The position numbers were made by a program, and so were the translations under genes. The notes beneath the pieces were generated by a model. That model did not search any database. It was not told where the DNA came from and saw nothing but the letters and a program-made list of their open reading frames with translations. From Platycnemis pennipes (lineage: Eukaryota > Arthropoda > Insecta > Odonata > Platycnemididae): a stretch of DNA of 64,000 nt. Shown piece after piece: positions 18,967 through 31,228 of the stretch; within the stretch, counting starts at the first letter, position 1; each line of letters starts with the position of its first letter. The DNA lies in the NCBI GenBank assembly GCA_933228895.1, contig OW121854.1:134459926-134523925 (forward strand), given 5' to 3'.

Positions 18967-19760
18967 TTTATCTACATCTACATAATACCCTGCAAGCCAC
19001 CAAAAAGGTGTATGGCAGGGGGTGATTTCTCACCAAATATGCACTACATATCATGCATAAAGAAGATTAGTACTTGTATGGGTACTGTTCAAAAATACGC
19101 TTTTTGAAAAAAGATAAAAATATCAAAGCATACATGCAAAAACATGCTGTTAATTGGGTTACCTTTTAGTCCTTATAGCAACATGCAGCTACCAATGTTA
19201 TCCATTGCTACACTCGTACTGGATACATTTACCGTTATTCATATCCCTAATAGTACGAGGAAAAAAGGACATTTTGAATCTGTCAGTTCGGCAATCAATT
19301 TCTCTAATTTTGTGATTATGGTCCATTCTACCATAGTAAGTTGGGGTCCGCAAAATATTTTTCACATCATCACTGAGAATGGAATTTATTTAAGTGATTA
19401 AGTCTTAATATTCAACCTGCGATCTGACAATGATTCCCAATTTAATTCATGTAATAGACTGGTCACGCTAATAAGGTTATCATACTATCCCTATACAAAT
19501 CTTGCCGATCTTCGCTGCACACGTTCAAGTTCGTAATTTAGATCGATTTCAAAGGGATCCCATACACTGGCAGTACATTCCAAATGAGTTCTTACAAGGG
19601 AAAAGTAGCTGATTTCTCGTACATAATCGTCACATTTTCCCAGTACTCTTTCGACGAATTCCAGTTTACGATTCGCCTGACCCATCATTTCACGTATGTG
19701 GTTACCCCAGGAAAGATCATGTGTCAGTCTTATTCCAGGATAAGACTGACACATGATCTA
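18967..19760 (-). mobile_element. LINE-B fragment, antisense, inserted in the LINE-A 3' UTR
   Basis: It reads on the minus strand from RT C-terminal region (GNHIREMMGQANRKLEF, SYFSLVRTHLE, ELERVQRRSARFV) into a 3' UTR. It ends near 18971 with the hairpin and tail (plus strand TACATAATACCCTGCAAGCC). The 5' end (at about 19760) is an 19-bp perfect fold-back. The host LINE-A UTR continues at 19761 with ATTAACCC, as in the copy at about 27600. Confidence 0.85.
19715..19760. repeat. Perfect 19-bp inverted repeat at the 5' end of the antisense LINE-B copy
   Basis: The arms 19715-19733 and 19742-19760 are perfect reverse complements (arm AGATCATGTGTCAGTCTTA) around an 8-base loop. The right arm is an inverted duplicate of LINE-B sequence, as expected from snap-back synthesis at the end of reverse transcription. 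Confidence 0.85.
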
Positions 19761-19916
19761 TTAACCCTTTAAATACGATAGATACTAACAATCAAGTTGC
19801 ATGAGACAATATAGTTGACAGTTTGCATGTTAGGAGGGCATGCTTGGTGATCTTCGCCCTCGGCCACACACCCTCGTGGTGGCTTGCGGGGTATCGTGTA
19901 GTTGTAGATGTATGTA
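19761..19916 (+). repeat. End of LINE-A 3' UTR with hairpin tail
   Basis: It matches the UTR of the LINE-A piece at 27600-27734 (ATTAACCC, then GCATGAGACA, then GCATGCTTGGTGATCTTC) and ends in GCCACACACCCTCGTGGTGG and a GTAGATGTA tail. Confidence 0.8.
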
Positions 19917-19974
19917 GTATCAACTAATGATGTATGCACACCGGGAAACAATATCAACCCATATCAACACCGGG

Positions 19975-20370
19975 AAATATGCGGCCGAGCGAAAAGAAAG
20001 CTATTAATTGCAGATCTAATCTCTTACAGAAATTTAAATCGATTACCTTTACTGAAGATGCTATCCATACATAAAAAATAGACAAGCGAATTATGCTAGA
20101 CTCATCTAGATAATTAAGATCAAAGAGATTCAAAACGTCGTTTTTCCCTGTACAATGACAGAACAAAATAGCCAGCATAGCAAAAGGACAGGTTAGGGAA
20201 ATATTTTACAGTAGAGTGTAGTGCATGATGCACTTACGATATAGATGCTAAGTTGGTTGCCTGAGACCCTGTGGTAGCATGTCAATAGTGCATGCTTTGT
20301 GATCTTCACCTCCTGCCACACACCCTCGCGGTGGCTTGCAAGGTATCCCGTAGATGTAGAAATGTAGGTT
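19975..20370 (+). mobile_element. Decayed LINE-A 3' fragment
   Basis: Traces of the RT C-terminus (TTTACTGAAGATGC, AATTATGCTAGACTC) are followed by the same UTR and the hairpin at about 20308-20360 with a GTAGATGTAG tail. Confidence 0.7.
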
Positions 20371-21768
20371 CACATGGCGATCGCGACCCACTGCGTAGTT
20401 TTCCGAAACCGAACTTCACGTATTGCTTACACTTTCAATGCCCGCTGAGGATCATTGTAAGGTAATGCGAAGAAGTAAAGAGTTATAAATGTAAACAAAT
20501 AATCCTAGGAAAAGCTTCAAACCATATTGGTATTTAAGTCACACGCTCTGGTTTGAAATTATAACCTTCAACAAGCGTGGCACATTTAATTTTAGTTAGA
20601 AACTGGAATTCCATGAACTCTGTCCCCTTCGGATTAGCAACATGAATTGTTTACGACATAATGTATACTGAAAATTGTGGATAACGACATTTTCATTCAT
20701 AACTTCGAATTATACCTGCAATATTTTCATGCATACAAAGTAATTACTATTTCACTAGGAAATTTTACGCATATATCGTCCCAAAAACAGGAAAATTCAA
20801 ATCATTCCTTTAAAATTAGCTTTTTAAAAATAATCCACTATTATCTTTTATTCAATAGCCTAATTGATGGATTATATTAGAATCCATCAAGTAGGCTATT
20901 GAAATTACACAAAGCAAAGCAATATACAAGCGTGTATATTCAACAAAATTGTCTGAAACAGAACCTTTCCTCACAACCTTGGACAACAACCTCTATACTC
21001 AGAGAAATAAGGAATGGATTGTAAAGGGGAAACGTGCGAAAAGGTAATGTCTTAGTCGATAAACGATAGAATTGCATCTCTTTTTTTAAGTGAGTAAACA
21101 ACACCGTCTTAAAAGCAGAAAGAAGGGGATAATCGAGAAATTACAAACCTTCTAGAAATCCCAGGATAATTTCAAATATCATTTCACGCTCATGAAGGCC
21201 TTCTTAAAATATAATAGATAAAAACAGCTAGGATTTACCACCAATTTCGATTAAAAATCCAATGCGTTTTCATTGAAATCAAATAAATATTCAGTCATAT
21301 GTTACGCCCATACCTTGTCTCATTCACGATTGCCGAACGGATTTGTTCGCGATGAATTTCATTCAAAAGATAAAACAATGTAAGTGACCGCTCACAGTAT
21401 TTATCAAAAAGATTAGACATACGACGATTATTTCTACACTCAACACATGGCTTTAGATACTGGAAATATGACAAGACGAGGCACATTCGCTAATTTACAT
21501 TATATTCGTCCAACTCAAAAGAGTGTGTGCCTGCTTTGAGAGCATCCTCTTGATCGAATGCGTAGATAACAAAAGAATTAACGTCATGAACTATAGAAAA
21601 TTATTATAAAATACAATAAAATACAAGGATATAAGTCCGAGAATGCGATTGGAGGACTCAAAACACACTTAAGAAATTAATGAGAGGTTTTCTTGTAAAC
21701 ATGGATCTCTCCAGATAAATACTTTTCATTGTGTCCCGCCATATGCGAACACGGTACGTTATGAATCC
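20371..21768. other. A/T-rich stretch with no recognisable gene
   Basis: Nothing is supported here except a hairpin at 20851-20903. Short open frames have no coding look. Confidence 0.5.
20851..20903. repeat. Imperfect 21-bp inverted repeat
   Basis: The arms TTCAATAGCCTAATTGATGGA (read with one mismatch) at 20851-20871 and 20883-20903 flank an 11-base loop. It is isolated from other elements. Confidence 0.8.
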
Positions 21769-23238
21769 TACATCTACATCTACATAATACCCTGCAAGCC
21801 ACACAAGGGTGTGTGGCAGGGGGTGATTGCTCACCAAACATGCACTACATATCATGCATAAAAAAGGAATAGTATTAATATAGTAGTCAGAACTACACTA
21901 TTTAAAAAGATAGAAATTGCAAAGAAAACATGCTAAAACATTCTGTTAGTAGGGTTAGCTTTAAGTACTCATACCAACATGCAGCTACCAATGCTATTCA
22001 TTGCTACTCTCCGATAGGACATATTTACCGTTATTCGTATCTCTAATAGTGCGAGGGAAAAAGGACATTTTGAATCGGTCAGTTCGGCAATCAATTTCTC
22101 TAACTTTATGATTATGGTCCAGTCTGCCATAGTAAGTTGGGGTTCGCAAAATATTTTTAACATCATCACTGAATATATTGCCTTGGAATTTGTGGAAGAG
22201 ATTAAGTCTAAATTTCAACCTGCGATCTGACAATGATTCCCATTTCAATTCATTTATTAGACTGGTTACGCTAATATAATTATCGTATCGCCCCTTTACA
22301 AATCTTACCGATCTTCGCTGCACACGTTCAAGTTCATTACTTAGACCGATTTCGTAGGGATCCCATACACTGGCAGCATATTCCAAATGAGGTCTAACAA
22401 GGGAAAAGTAGCTGATTTCTCGTACATGATCGTCACATTTACCCAATACTCTTTTAATGAAACCCAGTATGCGATTCGCTTGACCCATTATTTCACGAAT
22501 GTGTTTACCCCAGGAAAGATCATTTGTCAGTCTTATTCCAAGATATTTAATGGATTCCACGTTAGTTAATTCATTATTACTTATTTTGTAAGTTGTAGGA
22601 GGAGAGCTATTCTTTTTCCAAAAATTCATTACAAGACATTTCTTAAAGTTTAATTCTAACTGCCATGTATCACACCAAGTTTCAATTGCTTGTAGGTCAA
22701 TATTTAAATATTCTTTATCGTTCGGGCATAGAATTTCCCTGTACACTACTGCGTCATCGGCAAATAGACGAAGCTTACTTTTTACCACCTTTTGGATATC
22801 ATTAATATACAAAAGGAATAGGAGTGGACCTATCACACTACCTTGTGGGACACCCGAAGTGACTTTAATTGCCGGTGAGGAAACACCGTCCAAAACAACC
22901 CTTTGAACCCGATCATGCAGAAAATCATTAATCCATGATATAATGTTACTGTCTAACCCATAAGATTTTAACTTCAAAATTAGTTTGCTCTGAGAAACCT
23001 TGTCAAAAGCCTTCTTGAAGTCAAGAAATATAGCATCCACTGGAATATTATTTTCGCCAGAAACTAAAATATCGTGGGAAAAGAGAGCAAGTTGGGTTTC
23101 ACACGATCTGCCCTTTCGGAAGCCATGCTGGACATTGGACAATAAATTCTGGCTATCTAGGTGTCCCATGACTGAACTGACAATTATATGTTCTAGGACC
23201 TTGCATGAAATGGATGTGAGGGATATAGGTCTGTAAAA
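21769..23238 (-). mobile_element. LINE-B copy, 5'-truncated, antisense
   Basis: The tail and hairpin (TACATCTACATCTACATAAT on the plus strand) start at 21769, followed by the UTR and an open RT frame. It is truncated near 23238 within SLTSISCK. Confidence 0.9.
21994..23169 (-). CDS. LINE-B reverse transcriptase, 5'-truncated but open (391 codons)
   Basis: This is the best-preserved LINE-B reverse transcriptase in the window. It shows HGFRKGRSCETQLALFSHD, motif A AIFLDFKKAFDKVSQSK, SGVPQGSVIGPLLFLLYIND and motif C LRLFADDAVVYR. The thumb/C-terminal region includes YLGIRLTNDLSWGKHIRE and IDCRTDRFKMSFFPRTIRD. The endonuclease and first RT motifs are missing through 5' truncation, so it is not autonomous. 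The frame continues without a stop a little upstream of the first ATG, to the truncation point. It differs from the copy at 15.1-18.1 kb at few residues, which suggests both are recent. Confidence 0.85.
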   Translation of the reverse strand: MGHLDSQNLLSNVQHGFRKGRSCETQLALFSHDILVSGENNIPVDAIFLDFKKAFDKVSQSKLILKLKSYGLDSNIISWINDFLHDRVQRVVLDGVSSPAIKVTSGVPQGSVIGPLLFLLYINDIQKVVKSKLRLFADDAVVYREILCPNDKEYLNIDLQAIETWCDTWQLELNFKKCLVMNFWKKNSSPPTTYKISNNELTNVESIKYLGIRLTNDLSWGKHIREIMGQANRILGFIKRVLGKCDDHVREISYFSLVRPHLEYAASVWDPYEIGLSNELERVQRRSVRFVKGRYDNYISVTSLINELKWESLSDRRLKFRLNLFHKFQGNIFSDDVKNILRTPTYYGRLDHNHKVREIDCRTDRFKMSFFPRTIRDTNNGKYVLSESSNE

Positions 23239-25404
23239 TCCTATCTGCCACTCCCAAGGTAGCTTAGTGATAATAAACTTTAACTCCTCTTCTAATTCGT
23301 CTAAGTGCTAGTGCTCGGCATCTTTTAGTTTTTGTTGCAAACTGTTTTAACCACTTAACCACTTAACTGTGTTTACACATCCCTTAATTTTACGTCAACC
23401 GACGGATCATGTCATATAATTTGAAAATTAGGACGGAACGATTAAGGCATTTCAAGTAAAATAACGTAAATATATGTTTATAAATTTTTGAAATCGTAGT
23501 CCATGTGGAGCACATTCCGTAACACCGCCATAGAAGTATGTAAATCAATTGAAAAATGATATTGGGCTCTGAACTGGTGAGGGCAAATGTAATGGAAATT
23601 AATCCTTATGAAATCTTACCGAGACACGAGTACCATCCGCTAAAATAATTCAATTTCCAGAAGACAGAACATGAGGGAACACAAATTTAATTTCAAGCTC
23701 AGCTCATTAGCTGAAAACCTTTTCTTCTCGAATTTCTATTAATTTAGGCAGAAAAAAAGAATTCCAGACGTCGATATCCAGTAAGCGGGCATGATTCGAG
23801 ATGAATTTAGAGTAGTTCTGACACGTTCGAGAAAAATCAAGAGACTTGACTATTGAGATTATCGGCGGGAAAGTGGCTGACGTCAGAGGACATTTCCACG
23901 TCGATTAGAAGTAACAGAATAGGAAAAAGGGGCATACCTCTATGAGAGCATGGAATAAACGAGAAAGAAGAACGTTAGCAACGAAGGAAACTTACCGTTT
24001 CTTTCCCTGAAGGGCGCTCCTCTCAGTCTGTTTCTCGAACTCACAGTTTTCGCTCTCTAGGTCCCAAGAGATCGATCGATTTTAACATCCAGCTTTACGT
24101 CGCAAGGAACTCGGAGATCTTGTTCCTGAAAACAATTCACACCGTTAACAAATGCAAAAAGATATTTCCATATTTCTCACTGCACCACTTCCGCAAATAT
24201 CATCTAAATAATGGTAGCAATCGCGAATACTGATTAGAGAAACAATTTTAATCGCCATGAAGCAGATGGTATCTTTATTTTTAATTCATTCGTCTAGAAA
24301 TATGCACCACAAACTATTCAGCATCTCCCTTCTGTCCCACATCCTCAATTAACTTTAAGAAATCCAACTATCTTAAAATACAGCTTTCTTACGCTAGTGC
24401 AGAAAACACACGTGTCCATCCAATCCCGCGTCTCGACGACAAATGAGAATGCGATGTAGGGTAGACACGAGTAGAAACGTCACCGTGACGTCACACCTGA
24501 CTGGACCAATCACCGAAGTACAATCCAATTTTGAGTTAAAAATTTTGAGTAAGCAGAGTAGATTTAAATATTCTCTCGCAAATTCTATTGTTAAATATTT
24601 ATCCTAGACATTAACATTTCCCTAATGAAACCAATCATTTTTGATCAAGAGTATATTTTTTTTAAATTGTATGCGTCATCTGCAATTATTTCCGTCATTT
24701 ATTCATTTGGCGGGAGACATCGACAAAACACAAAATAAAAATGTTTGAATTATAAACTGCCTGAAATGCGTCCTACAAATAAATATTTAAAGAGTAAATA
24801 ATTGTTTTCAGAAATGTAATAACATTGTGAAATTTTCAAAACCATTATTTACGATCAACATTCTCAATCTTTAATTTATTTTGTAGGTTATTGCTCTTAA
24901 TGAGACCGCTTCATAGCAAGAGATTTGCGTTAACATTTACTTTGGTTAACAACCAGATATTCTTCAATAAAACCACTGTAGAGCACCGAGTTCATAGTAC
25001 CCACGTCCACTTCCTAAGAAACGTTAGCATTACCAACTTGAAACCTACCTCCGTCAACAACAACAAATTTCGTCGGGCATCAATCTCATAAAACTTCAGG
25101 ATTTCAAATCACATTTGAACGTGTATATCTACAATAACATGTGAAACAGAAGCAAACACTTACGTTTACTAGACCGGATCTCTTTAAAGAGACAAGTGTT
25201 GACCAAGAGAAGCAACATGTGGTTGATTTTTCACGCCAATGCATTAGCAGTCGCGAAACACGTCGCAACAACACCTGGTCACTAATCACATGATTCACTC
25301 AGCCAAACCACCATTCAAATCTCACTGCTAGGTTATGTCCTCGGATGTAATACATTCCATTTTCACTCTCACAAATAGCACTGAAAAGTGCCCGGCACAC
25401 CGAA
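23239..25404. other. Unannotated A/T-rich stretch
   Basis: I see no gene, repeat family or RNA gene. A GATCGATCGAT run lies near 24070. Confidence 0.5.
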
Positions 25405-25462
25405 CAACCCCTGCCACACACGCTCGCAGTGGCTTGCTGCGTAGTCCGTAGATGTAGATGAA
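25405..25462 (+). repeat. Isolated LINE 3' hairpin tail
   Basis: CCCTGCCACACACGCTCGCA, then GTGGCTTGCTGCG, then a GTAGATGTAGATG tail, with almost no other LINE sequence attached. Confidence 0.65.
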
Positions 25463-26799
25463 CAACATATTGAGGGATTTCAATTCGCTAACAGGCTTCT
25501 TTTGGGCGGAAATCGGTGAACAGCAATCTTCACGGGGAAAGCTTAGATTCACGACCTTAAAATTCATCACTTCCTGAAATGCATGCATGGACTTCGTGCT
25601 AAAGACTTCAATCCAAAAGCAACTTCTTAATACAAGACGGATACGTGTACAAGTATTCTCGCGTGGATTTCACACCACTGATCAGCTGACGAGGACAGCT
25701 CTCTTGCCACGCAAGGAGTCGACTAAGGCACTGCAGCGAGAGATAACCTCGTTCCTGAACTTGAGAGGCCGAGAGTGTCGGACACGGTGAAATAGTTCCT
25801 TCACACTACTCAGGGTCGAGAGGGAAGCACTTCAGAGAAAATAGCGAGATTGAATGCCAGAAAGGCTGACCTCGTCGGAAGTATTTCACCCTTCGTCATT
25901 AAAACCAAGGAATTGTGTGTGATGCAATGTGGTACCTTGTGAGTGTACTGATTAAAACGTTATGTGTGAATTGAAAGAAATCAGTGTTATGAGTAAAACG
26001 TAGTGAGTACGTAATGTGAACGAATTCATTAGCATGAATGCACGTTCAAAAAGGGAGTTCGTGACCCAAGGAAATCATGAATTCGAAGTGAAGCGTTTGA
26101 ACGAGAGACTGCATCAGAGCGCACGGGATTCTCAAAGGAGCAAAGACTTATGAGGAGGATACTTGCAAGGACTTTGGTTTGCTGATACAACCGAAAGGTA
26201 CACTCGGGAGACGAAGGCAATCCGACAACTACCATGTGAAAAGTCGACGCGTTATGCAATGGTACAGTGGATTATTCTGGCAACAGGATTTGATGACAAG
26301 AGCGATTAAATGCAGAGAATGGTTGGCCTTTAAGAAAAGACATTGACGAGCCTCGACGAGTGGTATATTTTGAGGTCAAAGGAGACCCCATTATGAGGCG
26401 CCAATTCTTTCATTTTTAGAGGCCGCTACGATTACTTCGTGTGAATTCGGCACTGACGTAATAAAACAAAGTGATTCGTCAGACGTTATAAAAATCACAC
26501 ACACATCCACTTGTTCCAGCATTCGCCTGCACCAACATGTTCCCCAGCGAGGTAACGGAAGGGGTTGAACTAACATGTAGCTACACATTTTAAATCAAAC
26601 ATTATTTAATTTACCCATCCCATCTTGCGGCCATCCTAAAATATCAGTCCGTGCACTTACTAATTGTATGCAACTGTGACTACATTGCTAACAATTTGTG
26701 GAAAGTGTCAGATATGCATTCACGAGAACCGAGAATGTATTAATCATTGCTAGGAATTTCTAAAAGGGCATTAAATAATTAATTAATATTTTCTACAGC
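25463..26799. other. Unannotated stretch
   Basis: No gene or structured repeat is supported. Confidence 0.5.
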
Positions 26800-27172
26800 A
26801 AGTATGCATATCTAACAAAATTAAAGAATTTGATCGCCGAATTGAATGATTCAAAATACCCTACTTTCCTCGTACTATTAGGGATATGAACAACGGTAAA
26901 TATATCCAGTATTTGTGTAGCAATGGATAACATTGGTAGCTGCATGTTGGTATAAGGACTTAAAGCTAACCCAACCAACGGCAGGTTTTTGCATCTATGC
27001 TTTGCTATTTTTATCGTTTTTTAAATAGCGTAGTTTAAAAAGTACCTATACGAGTACTTATATTTTTTATGCATGATATGTAGTGCATATTTTGTGAGAA
27101 TTAACCCCCTGCCACACACCTTTATGGTGGTTTGGTGGGTATTATGTACATGATGTAGATGTAGATCGATAC
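26800..27172 (+). mobile_element. Short LINE-B 3' fragment
   Basis: The end of the RT (TTGATCGCCGAATTGA, CCTCGTACTATTAGGGATA) is followed by the LINE-B UTR (GGTAGCTGCATGTTGGTATA) and a degenerate hairpin with a GATGTAGATGTAGAT tail. Confidence 0.75.
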
Positions 27173-27302
27173 TAATCCTTTTTATGCATGATATGTAGCG
27201 CATGCTTGGTGAAAATTCAAGCGCTGCCACTCACCTTTTAGGTGGCTTGCAGGGTATTATGTAGATGTAGATGTATGATGTAGAAGTAGAAGTAGAAGTA
27301 TG
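27173..27302 (+). repeat. Second LINE-B 3' end in tandem, with long GATGTA/GTAGAA tail
   Basis: Directly after the first tail, TACTAATCCTTTTTATGCAT starts another LINE-B end. Its hairpin reads TGCCACTCACCTTTTAGG and its tail extends into GTAGAAGTAGAAGTAGAAG. Confidence 0.7.
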
Positions 27303-27390
27303 GGAATGTAATGTTTTAACATGAATATGCTAAAATAATTACTACGCACAATTATTCTACATCAGAAAACACAGTACCTATTCTCATTTG

Positions 27391-27734
27391 CTTTACTGAA
27401 GATGTTAGGAACATATTGAAAACACCAGCGTATTATGCTAGATTCGACCAGCCAATTAAGATTAGAGAGACAGATTGTCGTACCGATAGATTCAAAATGG
27501 CATTTTTCCCCCGTACTATAAGAGAACAGAATAGGCAGCATAGGAAAGGGATAGGTAGGGGAAATATTCTAGAGTATTCTGTAGTGGATGATGCATGTAT
27601 TAACCCCTTAGATGCTGTAGATGCTAACAATCTAGTCGCATGAGACACTTTAGCTGCTTGTTTGCATTTTAGTAGAGCATGCTTGGTGATCTTCACCCCC
27701 TGCCACACACCCTCGCGGTGGCTTGCAGGGTATC
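27391..27734 (+). mobile_element. LINE-A 3' fragment, interrupted in its own tail
   Basis: The RT end (TTTACTGAAGATGTTAGGAA, then IDCRTDRF-like, then PRTIREQN) and UTR run to CTTGCAGGGTATC at 27734. The tail is cut there and resumes at 28735 (ATCGTGTAGATGTAGATG). Confidence 0.8.
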
Positions 27735-28734
27735 TACATCTACATCTACATAATACCCTGCAAGCCACCACAAGGGTGTGTGGCAGGGGGTGATTGCTCA
27801 CCAAACATGCACTACATATCATGCATAAAAAAGGAATAGTATTAATATAGTAGTCAGAACTACACTATTTAAAAAAGATAGAAATTGCAAAGCAAGCATG
27901 CAAAAACATTCTGTTAGTAGGGTTAGCTTTAAGTACTCATACCAACATGCAGCTACCAATGCTATTCATTGCTACTCTCCGATAGGACATATTTACCGTT
28001 ATTCGTATCTCTTATTGTGCGAGGGAAAAAGGACATTTTGAATCGGTCAGTTCGGCAATCAATTTCTCTAACTTTATGATTATGGTCCAGTCTGCCATAG
28101 TAAGTTGGGGTTCGTAAAATATTTTTAACATCATCACTGAAAATATTGCCTTGGAATTTGTGGAAGAGATTAAGCCTAAATTTCAACCTGCGATCTGAAA
28201 ATGATTCCCATTTCAATTCATTTAATAGACTGGTTACGCTAATATAATTATCGTATCGTCCCTTTACAAATCTTGCCGATCTTCGCTGAACACGTTCAAG
28301 TTCATTACTTAGACCGATTTCGTAGGGATCCCATACACTGGCAGCATATTCCAAATGAGGTCTAACAAGGGAAAAGTAGCTGATTTCTCGTACATGATCG
28401 TCACATTTACCCAATACTCTTTTAATGAAACCCAGTTTGCGATTCGCTTGACCCATTATTTCACGAATGTGTTACCCCAGGAAAGATCATTTGTCAGTCT
28501 TATTCCAAGATATTTAATGGATTCCACGTTTGTTAATTCATTATTACTTATTTTGTAAGTGCTAGGGGGAGAGCTATTCTTTTTCCAAAAATTCATTACA
28601 AGACATTTCTTAAAGTTTAATTCTAACTGCGATGTATCACACCAAGTTTCAATTGCTTGTAGGTCAATATTTAAATATTCTTTATCATTCGGGCATAGAA
28701 TTTCCCTGTACACTACTGCGTCATCGGAAAATAG
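27735..28734 (-). mobile_element. LINE-B fragment inserted antisense in the LINE-A tail
   Basis: The tail begins at 27735 (TACATCTACATC). On the minus strand it covers motif-C-proximal RT, the thumb and UTR in two frames (28456-28713 and 27962-28456) separated by a one-base deletion near 28470. Its 5' end lies at 28734 after a degenerate DDAVVYR. The three bases ATC on both sides (27732-27734 and 28735-28737) may be a target duplication. Confidence 0.85.
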
Positions 28735-28752
28735 ATCGTGTAGATGTAGATG

Positions 28753-29377
28753 TAATTTCTCCAGCTATCTTAGCTGTATCCTATTGCTCTTCGGGACATT
28801 ATTTCATTGCTGTAGCTGGTTAAATTAAACATTAGAACTCGAACAATAACGGCAAGACTGACTCAGAAACTATCCTATTCCTTATATCATTTAGGCAGGA
28901 ACTTGAGATACTCTACGTTGTCTTGATCCGGGCATCGTAAATCCTTGCTTAGAAAGGCTTCTCGTATCGGTGGGAGATAGTGATCACCAGCCACCAAGAT
29001 GTTCTGAGTGAAGAACCAAGGTCCGAATTGCAAGGGGAGGTTACTGAACCGTCTTTAGAACACCGTTTCAGTGAAGACGCAAACGCCTTGACTGGCGTGG
29101 GGTGGACTCTAGTCGTCACTGATCACAGTTAAGTGGGCCGAGTGACATTTAACTGGGATGCCAAGTTCACGAACAAGGGTGGAAAGTTGGATGAAGTGGA
29201 GGAGGGTGAGTGAGTCTGCCCTTAGAATCCCAGTGAAAAGAAACAGAGTGATACATGGACTCCTCGGCTTCGTTCACGTCACAGTAGGAACGGCAAACAG
29301 CAATATATTCGTCAACTACTCCTAAAAGCACTGGAAAATTATTCATGCACAATGGAGTAGGGGTTTCAAGGATCACT
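28753..29377. other. Unannotated stretch
   Basis: No gene or repeat recognised. Confidence 0.5.
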
Positions 29378-29490
29378 TACATCTACATCTACGTAATACC
29401 CTGCGATCCACCGCGAGGGTGTGTGGCAGGGGGTGAAGACCACCAAACGAGCACTATTGACATGCAACTAGGATATTTATATGGCACCCA
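29378..29490 (-). repeat. LINE 3' hairpin tail with short UTR
   Basis: On the plus strand: TACATCTACATCTACGTAAT, then a hairpin with GAGGGTGTGTGGCAGGGGGT and ACATGCAACTAGGATATTTA of a LINE-A-like UTR. Confidence 0.7.
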
Positions 29491-29702
29491 CCAGGTCTTC
29501 CCCCTCTTACCTCCTCTAGTTTGGCTCAATGATCTCGTGCAAAGAAATTCATTCCATTTGGATTGAACCAGACGAGCCTGAACTACGTCTCCGTCGGACT
29601 GTGGCCCAACCCTTCGGGCAACTCGAATTTCTTAAACTCTGGATTTCTTTATGATGCAATTTACATATTTCCATGCAAAATTTTCGTTGCTAATGCTATG
29701 AT

Positions 29703-29870
29703 GTATCTACATGTACGCTACAGCCTGCAGGCCACCACGAGGGTGTGAGGCAGGGGATCACCAAACATGCATTTTTGACATGCAACTAGGCTACTGCATG
29801 GGAACATGATAGATAATAGACTAGTATGATGCAAGATGGTTAGTACCTATGTACCAACCTAGTAAAACTA
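29703..29870 (-). repeat. LINE 3' hairpin tail with short UTR
   Basis: Degenerate tail TATCTACATGTACG followed by GGCCACCACGAGGGTGTGAG and the same UTR (TTGACATGCAACTAGG). Confidence 0.65.
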
Positions 29871-30121
29871 ATAGGACGTAAGTAAATGGAAAATACGTTC
29901 TCATCAACAAACCGTCTTAGCTATTTAAAATATACACTTCCCTGATTATTTCATTTCAACAACCCGAAAAGATTAATTTAGGGTGAGCATTGAATGCTGA
30001 ATGAAAGCGCGTCGAAGAACAGTAAAAGAACGCACGATCAACCGAAACACGAACATTGAAATTCTGCAAACGATGCCATATATTTACTGTGCGTCGCATT
30101 CATTCCGAAGACTAGTTCCAT

Positions 30122-30200
30122 TCATCTACATCTACACGATACCTTGCAAGCCACCGCTAGGGTGTGTGGCAGGGGGTGAAGGTCACCAAGCATGCATTCC
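30122..30200 (-). repeat. LINE 3' hairpin tail
   Basis: ATCTACATCTACACGATACC, then GCCACCGCTAGGGTGTGTGG, ending in GGTCACCAAGCATGCATT. Confidence 0.7.
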
Positions 30201-31204
30201 ATTCTCTTCCTCCGCTTCGTCTATCCATGCCCCAGTTCCGTCATCGTCTCTCGAGCTACCCCACCTTATCTCCTTCCTTTCTCTCCTCGTCCTACCTTTC
30301 CATGATATATGCTTATCTTCTTCATCAGTTTCGTTGCCCATTTTCACTCGTTTTATCCACTTCTCAAGCCTCATACTTCCCAATAGTTACTTTCTCTCTG
30401 CTCTTCAAACCAAAGTTATCCATCAATGTCAACCTTCCTTTCTATCACTATCACCTGCTCTTCTTTCGCCAGCAAGGACTATTATTCCCATCTCAATCTT
30501 TGCTCTAAGAGAAATAAAACGTCTTGTTCCACTTTCATGCTTGCGCCAATAGCAGGGAAAATGGCCAAAATTTTATAAATGCTAGATATTTTAAATAAAT
30601 AAACAAATTCTCTAACGGAAAACATGTTCCAGTTAGTAAGTGCTGCAATTCACGCTCCACGATAAGAAAAAGGCATATTTTACACTAAGAGGATACAGCT
30701 GTTATTGGAAATATCAGAAGGATATTCATCGATCTTTTGAGTCCAGGTATTAAGTCCCCTTAAAATAAGAATTTCAATGAGTTGACCATAATTACGCAAT
30801 GCGAAATGGGTGTAGGTATTCGGTCAATTCTTTTCTTTTGTTTGGAGAAATACACGCGATTAATTGTTTCTCTGGGGCGGAGTGCGAAATCTTCGATGCT
30901 GGGTAAAATCAGTGTGTATGACAAAAAGTCGCGTTGGAGAATGCTAGCAGGAACAGAAATTGAAAGGGAGTGGCAGAAGATGTAACAAATTCTGTGGCCA
31001 GGGATGGAGAAGGTGAGAGAGGAATAGGTCTATTGATGTTTAGGAGGGTGGCAACTTTAAAAATGTAGGTATTGGTTTTTATTTAACGATTTAATGTGGA
31101 CATATGTTCTTTAAATTGATTCTGACATCTGAATAGCTAATGGAGGAATAGAGAATTATGTCTAGGAAAGGAAACAGAGAAAGAGGATTTGAGGGCGAAA
31201 GAGA
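30201..31204. other. Unannotated stretch
   Basis: Pyrimidine-rich at 30200-30480, which creates spurious open frames. No gene is supported. Confidence 0.5.
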
Positions 31205-31228
31205 AGGCGTTCGGAAAATTGTGACCAT

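Noticed and set aside
30001..30552. Overlapping open frames of 114 and 183 codons
   Set aside because: The sequence is pyrimidine-biased and starts within a LINE tail; no recognisable protein.
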